DNA of 64,000 nucleotides, taken from positions 1 through 64,000 of the forward strand of contig NZ_CP027845.1 in assembly GCF_003015145.1 (NCBI RefSeq), written 5' to 3'. The DNA is from Candidatus Phycorickettsia trachydisci (lineage in GTDB: Bacteria > Pseudomonadota > Alphaproteobacteria > Rickettsiales > Rickettsiaceae). The position numbers and the translations under genes are program-made. Positions 28,001 through 32,932 of the stretch are shown one piece after another. The notes below the pieces were generated by a model. That model did not search any database, was not told the origin of the DNA, and saw nothing but the letters and a program-made list of their open reading frames with translations. Position 1 is the stretch's first letter, and every line of letters begins with the position of its first letter.

Positions 28001-29918
28001 AAGCAAACTTAACACAGTATATAGAAAAGGCTATAGTGGAGCTAAGAATAGAGTAAGATTAGCCCCTATCTCAAATGCTCCGACCATACCACCTCAAGTG
28101 GTTCAGGTTCCTCCCCCCCATCCTGTTCCAGTTCCTCCTCCCCATCCTGTTCCAGTTCCTCCTCCCCATCCTGTTCCAGTTCCTCCTCCCCATCCTGTTC
28201 CAGTTCCACAAAGTGTTGAAGAGTCAAGACCTCGCCAAGCTTCAACTATGCCTCCTAAACCTCCAATATCTACACAGGCACCAACAGCTGTAAGAGATTC
28301 TTCACCTCTACCTCAAGCAGTCCCTACAGGTCCATCACAACCTGCAGTTATTAGCCCAGCCCCGCCAACAGTCAGTGATACACCAAGTCAAACTACTAAA
28401 ACTGGATCTGATAATGTTAACCGAGGTGAGAAATTAGTAGAGACTTCTACTCCATCAACGCCTGTACAACCGACAACTCTAGAATCACCATCTGTACCTC
28501 AACCAACAACGACAGATTTAAGGAAAGTAAGTGAAATAAGGGTACAGTCAAATGATATTTCAGTTAATAAACAAACTGAGCCAACTACTAATCCAGTTAC
28601 TGTAACTTATGGAAATTCTGCAGCCGGAAAACAAGAAAAACAAAGGCCAGTGTATGGTTCGGGAGTAGGGCAATCATTCCCTCTAGACGAAACAAATAAT
28701 AAAGCTTTAAGCACAGAAGCACAACCTTCTACAACTCAACATTCTGAAGGACGGGGACAATTGTCAAAGGCTGATTTACAACCATTACCAAGCATTCAGT
28801 CCAATTCAAACCGATCAGCTGACCCATGGGTTAAGAAATCTTTGGACCAACTGGCAAAAGAAGCCTCTGATAAAGCTGCGGCTGCCCCAGAACATGCTAA
28901 AGTTGCTAATTCAGCATCTACTACAGATCTGCACCTCCCAGCAAGAAACGAAACTCAAAGCGTAAATGAACGTTTAAGTGAAATGACAGGTAATTTAGCG
29001 GGTGGACCCAAACCTAAAGACCCTAATCTGTCTGATGGAAAAAATACATCTTCGGCTCTCGAGAAAGACGGCGATAAAGAGCCTATACAAAGCGCTGTAA
29101 CTGTTTGGGGAGAAGTTCCAAAAAATCAGCAAAACACAACACCTAGACCAGAAGATTTATCTGGTTTGGCAAAAGTTGCTGACGAAGCGGCTAAATTATC
29201 TGGACTAAAACAAGAACGGAAAACGTTAGAAGGAAAATTAGAAGAAGCAACTGTAAATAAGGTAAAAAATACTACCTTGTGGAGTAAGATTCCTTTAACG
29301 CAAGCGTGGGCAGAGAGTGATAACTCCAACAAAGTTTATGACCAGGCACATAAAGAATTAAACGAAGTGGACAATCAAATAAAAACTTTAACAGTCCCAA
29401 GAAGCGACAAAATGCAACAACAAGGTTTAGAGGGGCCTGAAGCGGTATTTTCTTTACCACAAGGCCTTATGAATCCTGAAGGAAATCCTTATCAAAAATC
29501 ATCTCCAGGAGCAAACCAAGGGGTTACGGATACATGGGCAGATGCAGTAAATCACATAAATGGTTTTACGCCAATAAGAGAAATACTAGAACAAGATTCT
29601 ACAAACAAAGGTGCAATTCAAGAAGCGCAAGACTTATTTGAAAATTATGATCACGACATTGAAGGTAACGCCGTAGCATTTTCTTGTTATACAAATCTGC
29701 GACATGGTGGTAGAGCTGGTAGTAATATAGCGAAACAATTAAATGTTTCAAAAAATATTGCAATTAGAGAGGAGCTATCAAAAACATTAGGGGCAGAAAT
29801 GAAACGTAGTCTTGAAAGACAACAATCTTTGGGATCACCGACAGTTCACAGCAATACCACTCCTAGAGGTAATCAACCTAATAACAAACACCATAAAGGG
29901 GGAGCATTCATAGGGTAA
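16038..29918 (+). CDS. Giant ankyrin/coiled-coil repeat protein (4626 aa)
   Basis: A single 13.9-kb reading frame. In order it holds: ankyrin repeats at about 22-395; a proline-rich linker; a second ankyrin block at about 627-757; two divergent copies of a roughly 350-residue module (about 853-1237 and 1323-1675; each has an EMR/QMR helix, one ankyrin-like unit, an HKM..(R/A)EF motif and SPGLR...ALENN); and a compact beta domain at about 1715-1870. Four 47-residue tandem repeats follow (2296-2483), then an alanine-rich segment near 2527. Three copies of a roughly 130-residue coiled-coil unit start near 2602, 2794 and 2957, with an IQ-like motif at 2772-2784. Long coiled coils, a PPPHPVPV repeat (4025-4056) and a C-terminal domain complete it. 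No signal peptide or clear membrane helix is seen. ATG 16038 follows AAGGG. It is probably a host-directed scaffold or effector; secretion is inference. Confidence 0.9.
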   Translation: MAQNDDQKNQNPTQQKITTGPKVQELVICVRHGDKDEVERLLEEGVDINAKWRGNALTPTALHEVARFQRKKVKNSADTNAEKEDMVRYLIERGASVNIQDGIGATPLHYAVQNGSQSIVQYLIEHEAKIDTQDELGKTPLHYAAEDGNLGTIQSLIERGANIEVADKGGKTPLHYAIENGSQSIVQYLIEYEAKIDTPDKNGKTPLHYAATHAQKDIADYLVGQGANINAVDNNKRIPLHLAAERGDLDTVQYLVGQQSTSINALDKAGRTPLHYAATCMQKDIAEYLVGQGADINAVDNNKRIPLHLAAELGGPDTVQYLVGQEGAKINAVDKDGSAPLHLAVGDTHLSFFRRSKDVDVVKTLLQGGADVNLKNNIGQTPLSYTSNNPEIKKLLEDAKNNQPPQTAQSNSITLGSTGQTYTSPPPKNIDPNTPIQTSPNVDDLPPPPPPQQADSLSPIANKEATVLRAEVSSSSPNASEIQGTSVPGSTPPPSAATLTPETTPKGTTQEQQTLGNVQGEWQNVTRSSGKINLGKKSFEGEERGSVDSGSITLDDIPPESNDTTNIHQNQNVVANTSSKKVDEFGDAEDVSPTGSERTSSTNTPQNFALENHNSKPISIVPGSSGPQDLDIDTLDNLGNAPLHRAVLTGDAKDVKALIEQGANVNVKDTFGSTPLHRAAVLGNKDIVKYLINQGADIKATNNIGSTPLHEAVQSENKTLVEYLVKKGAEVNAKNELGATPLDVANRLKNKAIVKYLATKSPGMTVREKDDKMPEELAQNNQIKNVTSKSKQKSQALPRDVTQPSPQITAPQDTTKDATKQADKSTKSVNVFGNSGMNIANMFNITKSTRVDKPFEEKTIPQMRQEIIRDLKENNSQKDIEAIRLKTQLYYEKMRDENKIETKPLAFEFKNTESPEEWDRISRALGNYITATDKEGNNILHQMAEKGNMVGIENLLRGSMNAVDQAVLLEQKNNRGRNATTTVIGAHAENSPFFDLAAELLINSVDDYINEKEWKPIYDEHNLTYMPPSYSTYTSPTRYKKGLTKALEVLSRAGAIDTLQPGLPPEVFKNLVNHKMSDREFDEIKPSYVQSKDALVIQNDRVIDALNKGSSTVAKEAMADFEKSLDHSPGLRLALERNPTALSNLADIAINQPLDHPNLTKVLGRIAIESLDQRTNSGEQNITRALENNPALAKCMQFVDAVKAEYTERKGLEEKIDIAKNYIKQNSEKISQALKPKERQIDPTQDRSGKTPQELQIEGQRTQPNAQSSDGPAQTNTPEQTSQNTPQPTVDKRPPIFNVLGKRKSKGMNVTDLPNPINIRSTPKSFEQKSTFEMREDILSDIRTPGRDNEVTTSKIQTYYEELNKQNKVAERPLAHEFARTNDAEELRQAARGLGNEIHARDDKGNSLLHIMIQEGNLRGAENLLSSVTPINRARLLEGINVEGHTPADVAINSYKESTASKSRMKFINESKESTEQKKLIKTLGLLYDFGAIDTMRDYLPERVLKKLADHKMPDAEFAQIKPSAVDNKTKLVMANELVMRSLVEGNEVDEKALGDFVSSLRHSPGLRRRLEQNPVVLSNLVDQSTIHPDLPEVLGTIALESLDQRTMPNQQSINRALENNEGLARCMDFAYNTQAQENYINDNNRKELEQKLHLVQTYFNPDIGDISKAIQEPKPELTQQASVEIDKEIRQPVTELNQIDKPTDPKHSPQEHTQAVQQFLQTGKEFIHAIGQAPQEIKWRDIGPGKQEFRFTVDGQKEDRITASLVKYKDGGVCRRLEIPDTMEYKGEVSMSFAVRYDGNEMVPDAPDVPRLNVKFEGGKKVGCEITGRFEQIFDKGKDDEPLYAIRDGKKVYFGMTCGDYRALQAEISQNRSQGLAGDKIEKSQPALALDGVNIGPNRQKQQEIYRPQPSPTKPQRTLEDIEGTALSAAAKMFDKAEKAVAQKEGQDAALNAAAKMFDTAEKEIASKPQTIQSPEDIAKLLKEAEQSLGSMERDITNLKKKRQSVLDIFDDKLNQEASPQQRKEDEKAYTPVKEDELKMIKADTQYDIFKTRLAGLEDRINNPQNYGTENAKDLKESFQNFQNDIGEIKKEFQVLSQDYDATIQNETPRAKEQPKIETEDPKVETPPQSGPSEQAIVPTQSTKKFIEQGSLGQVSGLEMEVIKAILEGKEIDRLRSSWIKKAAKDIEGPQEERRAGAVEKVDSAIRKFESIAPTLIAKDREDASKQDISQSAGEEQRRVLEERALRGIIDGRRTSDESRMQDLAAKMKLEEIAAKQPQPPTIQIPPQPLLAIEDDPARRTKAEDITPPPPSRRQAEEGATVDSSLSPDIKPSQEIDLNKSNDPARRTNAEDIKPPPPSGRQAEEGATVDSSLSPDIKPSQEIDLNKSNDPARRTNAEDIKPPPPSGRQAEEGATVDSSLSPDIKPSQEIDLNKSNDPARRTKAEDIKPPPPSGRQAEEGGIVDSSLSPDIKPSQEIDQDKAVDLSNSEQAKSVTTQQSVQNTSADKKENQAAKIAEDNAIERTSKEGAAAMAAAAGLATNVVATAISSATQNVSKKIAKEKVANFAAPPSQAQTIPQEPQAVAVSNNQQIEEDKKAKENYIATLENRRDEAREYLKDISPAVENLQKGLEDLTEKTTQLKSNHPIQRDLPKHQEKFNEVQNFRQEVANGLAVLEEEIKRVNQSDATVPDEQERRQFGAPVRSSEEDLKLINTLSDSIQKSNEAGQKTLDKKELERLRKTAARLAKIQQGLKQQQDQLKRSIEKRNAATTIQSAYRGMKGREVAREEKGKADYLVAIQTRKNESQTYLDTINPAIEQTSKALEKLKEDASKLKKLEEVEGFKDKAKDSQDKYQEHSNNFRNIQGDRNEIQDRLNQLDEEMVRMEKPGEVIPKTEERPKYTNPIRDVGTAIEVINKFSDSIKQTNLEVNNTLREYNQVQKAQKQEAARIAEMDRGQYIKALESRISEGKSYLNSLGEVGESLEELKNTVKPLREDHPAKQDYAKISNEFENRNTEVEDRLQELRNELKRVQNKLSPMPSQDERKALESPLKINEDDINKLKDSIASSKKMGLDAQLETVQAITPPPQPEKAITTPLPPMARILEEIQQDQRESVALASQAPVVQQKDEEILKTLEEARRAVQNIGQAIQDINSRFTGMMDTLDARDKQEKVDRPGDGVIRIDIKEAQNKVTKVTKRYDELNKRLENLAQGLDSEVYGDKYGKPTEEKLKSIIKEAKETNQSIQTVRDEHAITLNNEIFKQSPSAEQKADAPEQIVKQETEAQKPKPELSSQTPLEESPLQNEATSQNIGKSSFLQQRENLTLSNNVEAFGENSLKGVTVARSGSTSLKVEQTSVSSSADVGTTSNTTQAMAEIQTPEIRTTAPDLRRGDDTTQKTDSLVPTNTDMSNALTINVGSSTPSQTPEIAPPAPTKATVSIGGLNVIDSSKYVKPEVTTPLTETAEPITPKQSEADKLIEKIEGDLRKMRDATSSAGAKKTGLMENFVEARKLGAPNLPTEESLQKLGKDTLDRLEKDYKEFEERLAKFREDKENQQESLNKLSNEVAAKNGQEIGLLNSVTTNIDKQNAELEKAIQVERPKLATTEQYAQAQKSIDDIQQEVSRLRTKIQDISQKDLEELAINSTLMPKELKNRLQGTSLTGDNIGEILNKEVNKLEEKIEKTRETLNSPDSKRYIKTNDILSIPGSLRNDLKGINNNLTDINQSIQKLPKLKVKTTAPEVVKESDVPPSAPLVARAAEPDTNSLPLHPLPTNTKEQSAPNPVEQNISLTPLPPLEIKRSEPPKPEPMKEELTTLFNQANELLKKQDDANKQFSNKVNEIELKIEALEGADPDKASKAYSQLNEIQKREGLVSFKELEKIEKDVNLKDEERKKALGGFVRSVEESIKTTTSKNQELEEFSKNMETTSLTKTLEQNLDINTQTQPIQNQTPVSSPEPVTRTADLPQSQREEVATEQFRSVLQQITERPTKEDQSKLNTVYRKGYSGAKNRVRLAPISNAPTIPPQVVQVPPPHPVPVPPPHPVPVPPPHPVPVPPPHPVPVPQSVEESRPRQASTMPPKPPISTQAPTAVRDSSPLPQAVPTGPSQPAVISPAPPTVSDTPSQTTKTGSDNVNRGEKLVETSTPSTPVQPTTLESPSVPQPTTTDLRKVSEIRVQSNDISVNKQTEPTTNPVTVTYGNSAAGKQEKQRPVYGSGVGQSFPLDETNNKALSTEAQPSTTQHSEGRGQLSKADLQPLPSIQSNSNRSADPWVKKSLDQLAKEASDKAAAAPEHAKVANSASTTDLHLPARNETQSVNERLSEMTGNLAGGPKPKDPNLSDGKNTSSALEKDGDKEPIQSAVTVWGEVPKNQQNTTPRPEDLSGLAKVADEAAKLSGLKQERKTLEGKLEEATVNKVKNTTLWSKIPLTQAWAESDNSNKVYDQAHKELNEVDNQIKTLTVPRSDKMQQQGLEGPEAVFSLPQGLMNPEGNPYQKSSPGANQGVTDTWADAVNHINGFTPIREILEQDSTNKGAIQEAQDLFENYDHDIEGNAVAFSCYTNLRHGGRAGSNIAKQLNVSKNIAIREELSKTLGAEMKRSLERQQSLGSPTVHSNTTPRGNQPNNKHHKGGAFIG
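22923..23486 (+). repeat. Four tandem 141-bp repeats inside the giant gene
   Basis: The 141-bp unit (47 codons) occurs four times in frame, starting at 22923, 23064, 23205 and 23346. Each encodes DPARRT(N/K)AEDI, then a PPPPS(G/R)RQAEEG run, then VDSSLSPDIKPSQEID. Copies 2 and 3 appear identical over most of their length, while 1 and 4 have a few changes, so the expansion is recent and copy number may vary between strains. The proline cluster and charged, disordered composition suggest a flexible linker. Confidence 0.9.
28110..28205 (+). repeat. Four tandem 24-bp polyproline repeats
   Basis: A 24-bp unit encoding PPPHPVPV is repeated four times without gaps. The last three copies appear identical at the base level; the first differs by a C-for-T change in the second proline codon. 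Polyproline stretches of this kind bind SH3, WW, EVH1 or profilin-type domains in eukaryotic cells (general knowledge); any such role here is inference. Confidence 0.88.
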
Positions 29919-30017
29919 AAAGTTTTATACGCAATAGTTTAGTCTAAAAGTATAGAGGCTATAGATCATACTCCAACTAAGGTTTATCGCCATTTTTATA
30001 AATTTATTCCTGTTTTA

Positions 30018-30986
30018 TCAAAGACTTGGGCCAGTCTTTTGCCTTGTATTAGGTCTGGGAGTGCTAATGGTTCTAGAACGTTTCAAAGGTCTCAAAGAGG
30101 ACGCTAGTTGTTGGATTATTGTAGGAGGCACTATTGATGCCTTGTAGCTGTCGCGGTGTTTTGATGTTAGTATTTTTGCTAAACTGTCAGAATTAGACAT
30201 TTTATTTTGATACAGTTCATCTCTCGTGTTTTTACCTAGTTGTTTGCCAAACATCATGGCTTGTTCAGGTCCAAGATTAGAGTATTCTGGTTTATTTGCT
30301 ATATCTACGGCTGCTGATACAATTGCATTGATCACTTGGTATGGTGGAACTCCTTTTTTTGATAAATCCTCTTTAAAAGGGGTTTGTTGACCTGTAACTT
30401 TTGCTATCATACCCGCCGCTAAGGCTACAATTACTTCTTTTTTGCCTTCAACTTCGTCATGCTCCACAAGCTGAGTCGCTAAAATTGTTCCCACCAAGTG
30501 TGGCTTTAACTTTCTGCTTGCTTGTAAAGTATCTGCATTTTGTATTAACATATCTGTTATTTCTGTTCCCAATCCTATGCTATCAAGATCAAATTTACTT
30601 TTATCTAATTTCTTAAAATTCAATAAAGCTGCTTCGTGTTGTTGTTTATTGTATTTTAAACCTTGTTCGTTTGGTTTAACTTGAGAGATAATAGCCCTGG
30701 CAGCGCTATTAGCAAGTTCTTTTATTTTTTTGGGATTATTTTCTAAAGCTTTAATGCTTTTGGGACCAAGTACGTCGACAAAATCTTGTACTACACCATT
30801 TAGCCCTGCTATATCATTGGAGTTTTCTACGGCTTCAATCGCTTTTTCTAGATGCCCGGCTGTGAAATTTGCTCGAGCTTCTGGACTTCTTAAATATTCA
30901 ACTACTTGTGTAGTAACTTGAGTTTTAGCTTCGGCTTCATCAGTGATGATTTGGATTTTAGCTTGAGAGTAATTATTATCGCTCAT
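30018..30986 (-). CDS. Hypothetical helical protein with basic C-terminal tail
   Basis: This 322-residue soluble protein of unknown family is predicted to be almost entirely helical, with no signal peptide or membrane segment. The last 30 residues switch to a basic, proline/serine/threonine-rich tail (LRPLKRSRTISTPRPNTRQK). That is unlike the rest of the protein and resembles either a nuclear-localisation signal or a type IV secretion tail. Its alanine/asparagine-rich helical style, with elements such as ALENNPKKI and SPEAR, recalls parts of the giant protein encoded convergently on the other side (ALENNPALAK), so the two may share an ancestor (weak inference). ATG at 30986 is the only sensible start. 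It is transcribed towards the giant gene, with 99 bases between the two ends and no strong hairpin. Confidence 0.7.
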   Translation of the reverse strand: MSDNNYSQAKIQIITDEAEAKTQVTTQVVEYLRSPEARANFTAGHLEKAIEAVENSNDIAGLNGVVQDFVDVLGPKSIKALENNPKKIKELANSAARAIISQVKPNEQGLKYNKQQHEAALLNFKKLDKSKFDLDSIGLGTEITDMLIQNADTLQASRKLKPHLVGTILATQLVEHDEVEGKKEVIVALAAGMIAKVTGQQTPFKEDLSKKGVPPYQVINAIVSAAVDIANKPEYSNLGPEQAMMFGKQLGKNTRDELYQNKMSNSDSLAKILTSKHRDSYKASIVPPTIIQQLASSLRPLKRSRTISTPRPNTRQKTGPSL

Positions 30987-31311
30987 AATATGATTATAAT
31001 ATGTTTAATCATTATCTTAAGCTAAAAATAGATGAGTCATGTAAATTAAATAACCTTTGAATTGCTGTAGATCAATCTCGCTACTTTTTTACAACATAAT
31101 CTAAAAACTAAAGAGCCTTTTCGCTTTTTATTCATAGTAGCTCGTAAGTACCTTTTTATAACATCCCCATTATTTTCAAGATATTCGATAGTTATTTACT
31201 GCTAGTAATTAATATGTCAGAATGATTGGCATTGAAACTTATATGTAGATATACTATAATAAAAATGTGCAGGTTTGCATTTTAGTGTAACTAAAAATAC
31301 ATGGTATTTGT
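30987..31311. other. Intergenic region upstream of hsp20 (325 bp)
   Basis: This AT-rich spacer lies between divergent genes. Apart from the hsp20 promoter at 31232-31260 I see no coding stretch, RNA gene or repeat. Confidence 0.6.
31232..31260 (+). promoter_or_regulatory. Sigma70-type promoter of hsp20
   Basis: TTGAAA at 31232-31237 and a perfect TATAAT at 31255-31260 are separated by exactly 17 bases, about 50 bases before the hsp20 start codon. The sequence lacks the C-rich -10 of heat-shock sigma32 promoters, so basal expression from the housekeeping sigma factor is expected (inference). Confidence 0.65.
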
Positions 31312-31764
31312 ATGATAAGAAATCTAACACCTAAGAAAGATAAGCTTTCTTTATCCAATATTCAAAATCGCTTGAATAGTATGTTTGAGGACTTTTTTGC
31401 GGACGTGCCAATTATTCATGGAATGACGCCAATGCGACAATTTCCTTCAGTTAATGTTGCTGAAACTAAAAACGAAATAGTGATTCAGGCAGAATTACCG
31501 GCCGTGAATAAAAACGATATCAAAATAGATACACTCAAAGATCGCATTATAATTACTGGGGAGAAAAAAGATGAAAATCGTCAAGAAGAATCTACTTTTC
31601 ATCTTTATGAAATTTCGTACGGTAAGTTTCAAAGAAGTATTAACTTGGGTTTTGACATAAATCCAGATAAGGTGGATGCTTCGTTTTCTGACGGCGTACT
31701 TGTCATCAAAGTTAGAAAACCTGAGGAAAAAAAGGATACAGTTAAAACCATTCCTGTGCACTAG
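31312..31764 (+). CDS. hsp20: Small heat-shock protein, Hsp20/alpha-crystallin family
   Basis: At 150 residues the length is normal for bacterial Hsp20. A short variable N-terminus (NRLNSMFEDFFADVP) is followed by the alpha-crystallin domain at about residues 45-140. Visible elements are PSVNVAETKNEIVIQAELPAV, the DRIIITGEKK strand, SYGKFQRSINL and the GVLVIKVRK strand. A C-terminal IPV anchoring motif sits in KTIPVH. Such proteins are ATP-independent holdases that form oligomers through the I-x-I/V tail and keep unfolding proteins soluble in the cytoplasm. The gene stands alone between its own promoter and terminator. ATG at 31312 is the natural start, although the upstream Shine-Dalgarno sequence is weak. 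Confidence in the family is very high. Confidence 0.95.
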   Translation: MIRNLTPKKDKLSLSNIQNRLNSMFEDFFADVPIIHGMTPMRQFPSVNVAETKNEIVIQAELPAVNKNDIKIDTLKDRIIITGEKKDENRQEESTFHLYEISYGKFQRSINLGFDINPDKVDASFSDGVLVIKVRKPEEKKDTVKTIPVH

Positions 31765-31778
31765 GAATGGTGCTGTTT
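31747..31778 (+). terminator. Rho-independent terminator overlapping the hsp20 stop
   Basis: ACCATTCC (31747-31754) pairs perfectly with GGAATGGT (31764-31771) across a 9-base loop, followed by GCTGTTTTAT. The stem begins inside the last codons of hsp20 and spans its stop codon. Confidence 0.75.
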
Positions 31779-31855
31779 TATCATAATAATACTTTCTATA
31801 AGACTTTTTAACTATAATTCATAAACATACTTTTAAGCGTTAAAAAAATTTTCAC

Positions 31856-31913
31856 TTGACAACTTATGGGATATATGTTTAAATAACAATTGTACCGATC
31901 GTTCGGTACAATT
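31856..31913 (+). promoter_or_regulatory. Promoter and TetR-type operator of the dsrE-tetR operon
   Basis: TTGACA at 31856-31861 and TTAAAT at 31879-31884 (17-base spacing) form a plausible promoter. An 11-base perfect inverted repeat (AATTGTACCGA, 4-base centre, mirror half; 31888-31913) starts 3 bases after the -10 box. The size, symmetry and placement are typical of TetR-family operators, and a TetR gene is second in the operon. The simplest reading is that the regulator binds here, blocks RNA polymerase and so represses its own operon until a ligand releases it (inference). Confidence 0.75.
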
Positions 31914-31939
31914 TTAATAATTAAAACAAGCAAGATATT

Positions 31940-32305
31940 ATGAATAAATATGGAATCGTAATTTTATCAAACCCAAACCATAATCAAGAAGAATCTTTAG
32001 GTAGAGTACTTAATGCTTTAGTATTAGCTAATGATTTGAATCAACAAGGTAAGGAATTTCAAATCTTTTTTCAAGGAACGGGAACTCTTTGGGTAAATCT
32101 TTTAGAGGATGCATCACATCCTGGTCATGCTTTATATATGAATGTAAAACAAAAAGTAAAAGGAGCATCAAAAGCTTGCGCAGATATTTTTAAAGCCAAT
32201 GTGACAACACTTCCGTTACTAGAAGAATTTCACATTCCTAACGTAGGAGGGGCAACAAGCCTTGCAAAATATATGCTGGAAGGTTATCATATGGTTTCAT
32301 TCTAA
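31940..32305 (+). CDS. DsrE-family protein
   Basis: This 121-residue small soluble protein fits the DsrE/DsrF-like fold. It has an initial strand GIVILSNP, a helix in which LGRVLNALVLANDL packs, QIFFQGTGTLWV, a late helix with a single cysteine at position 80 (SKACADIFKAN), and a terminal Y-x-x-V/M tail. Members of this family take part in sulfur transfer or persulfide chemistry through that cysteine, but many remain uncharacterised, so the reaction here is not known. It is the first gene of a two-gene operon; the TetR gene starts 4 bases after its stop. Together with the operator palindrome this suggests a small regulated response to a reactive sulfur or stress compound (inference). Confidence 0.75.
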   Translation: MNKYGIVILSNPNHNQEESLGRVLNALVLANDLNQQGKEFQIFFQGTGTLWVNLLEDASHPGHALYMNVKQKVKGASKACADIFKANVTTLPLLEEFHIPNVGGATSLAKYMLEGYHMVSF

Positions 32306-32309
32306 GTAT

Positions 32310-32858
32310 ATGAAGAGAAAAATAATAGAACTACTTATACCGGTAATTTGCAACAAGGGATACTCAGAAATGAGTATCTCTTGCATAGCGAATGCAACAA
32401 AATTAAAAAAATCTAGTATCTATCATTTTTTTCCTGAAGGCAAAAGTCAAATAGCTCTAGAAATTATATTATACGTAGATGAAATATTATCAGCGCAATT
32501 TAATGAAATAATAAGCAACGACGCTGCTCCTAAGGTAAAATATTATAAATTGCTGGATGCTTTATCTGATTTTTATCAATTTGGCAAACGTAATTGCTTA
32601 CTTGACGTTACAACAATTGCTAATGCAAATCCAAAAATACAAACAGCATCTAAAAATCTTTTGAATAAATTAATCAATACATTCTATTTAGTATTTACAG
32701 AACGCGGTCTTAATAAGCAAGAAGCTGAGCAAAAGGCTGTAGAAGTTATCACATTAATACAAGGAAGTTTGATATTATGTAGAGCTACAGAAGAAAATAA
32801 ATTATTTTTAAACTTGATAAAAAGTTTAAAATCTAAATTTGATTTGTTAGATCACTAA
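32310..32858 (+). CDS. TetR-family transcriptional regulator
   Basis: The protein has 182 residues from the ATG at 32310. An upstream in-frame ATG at 32262 would overlap the dsrE coding region and add residues unlike the family, so it was rejected. The N-terminal helix-turn-helix is clear: IIELLIPVICNKGYSEMSIS, IANATKLKKSSIYHFFPEGKSQIA. This corresponds to the usual G-Y-x-x-x-S/T, I-A-x-x-x-x-x-K-x-x-x-Y-x-x-F pattern at residues about 5-50. The remaining helices form the ligand-binding and dimer domain typical of the AcrR/YxaF side of the family. It probably binds the 11-base inverted repeat at 31888-31913 and autoregulates the operon (inference). The ligand cannot be told from sequence. Confidence 0.88.
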   Translation: MKRKIIELLIPVICNKGYSEMSISCIANATKLKKSSIYHFFPEGKSQIALEIILYVDEILSAQFNEIISNDAAPKVKYYKLLDALSDFYQFGKRNCLLDVTTIANANPKIQTASKNLLNKLINTFYLVFTERGLNKQEAEQKAVEVITLIQGSLILCRATEENKLFLNLIKSLKSKFDLLDH

Positions 32859-32932
32859 CTAAATTTTTTTGGTGAGATATTTAGAGCATCTGTGTGAGTA
32901 TTGTCAAAAAAAGCAATACATTAAAATATACT

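Noticed and set aside
32262-32309. Earlier in-frame start for the TetR regulator
   Set aside because: It lies within the dsrE-like coding region and adds residues not matching the TetR helix-turn-helix start.
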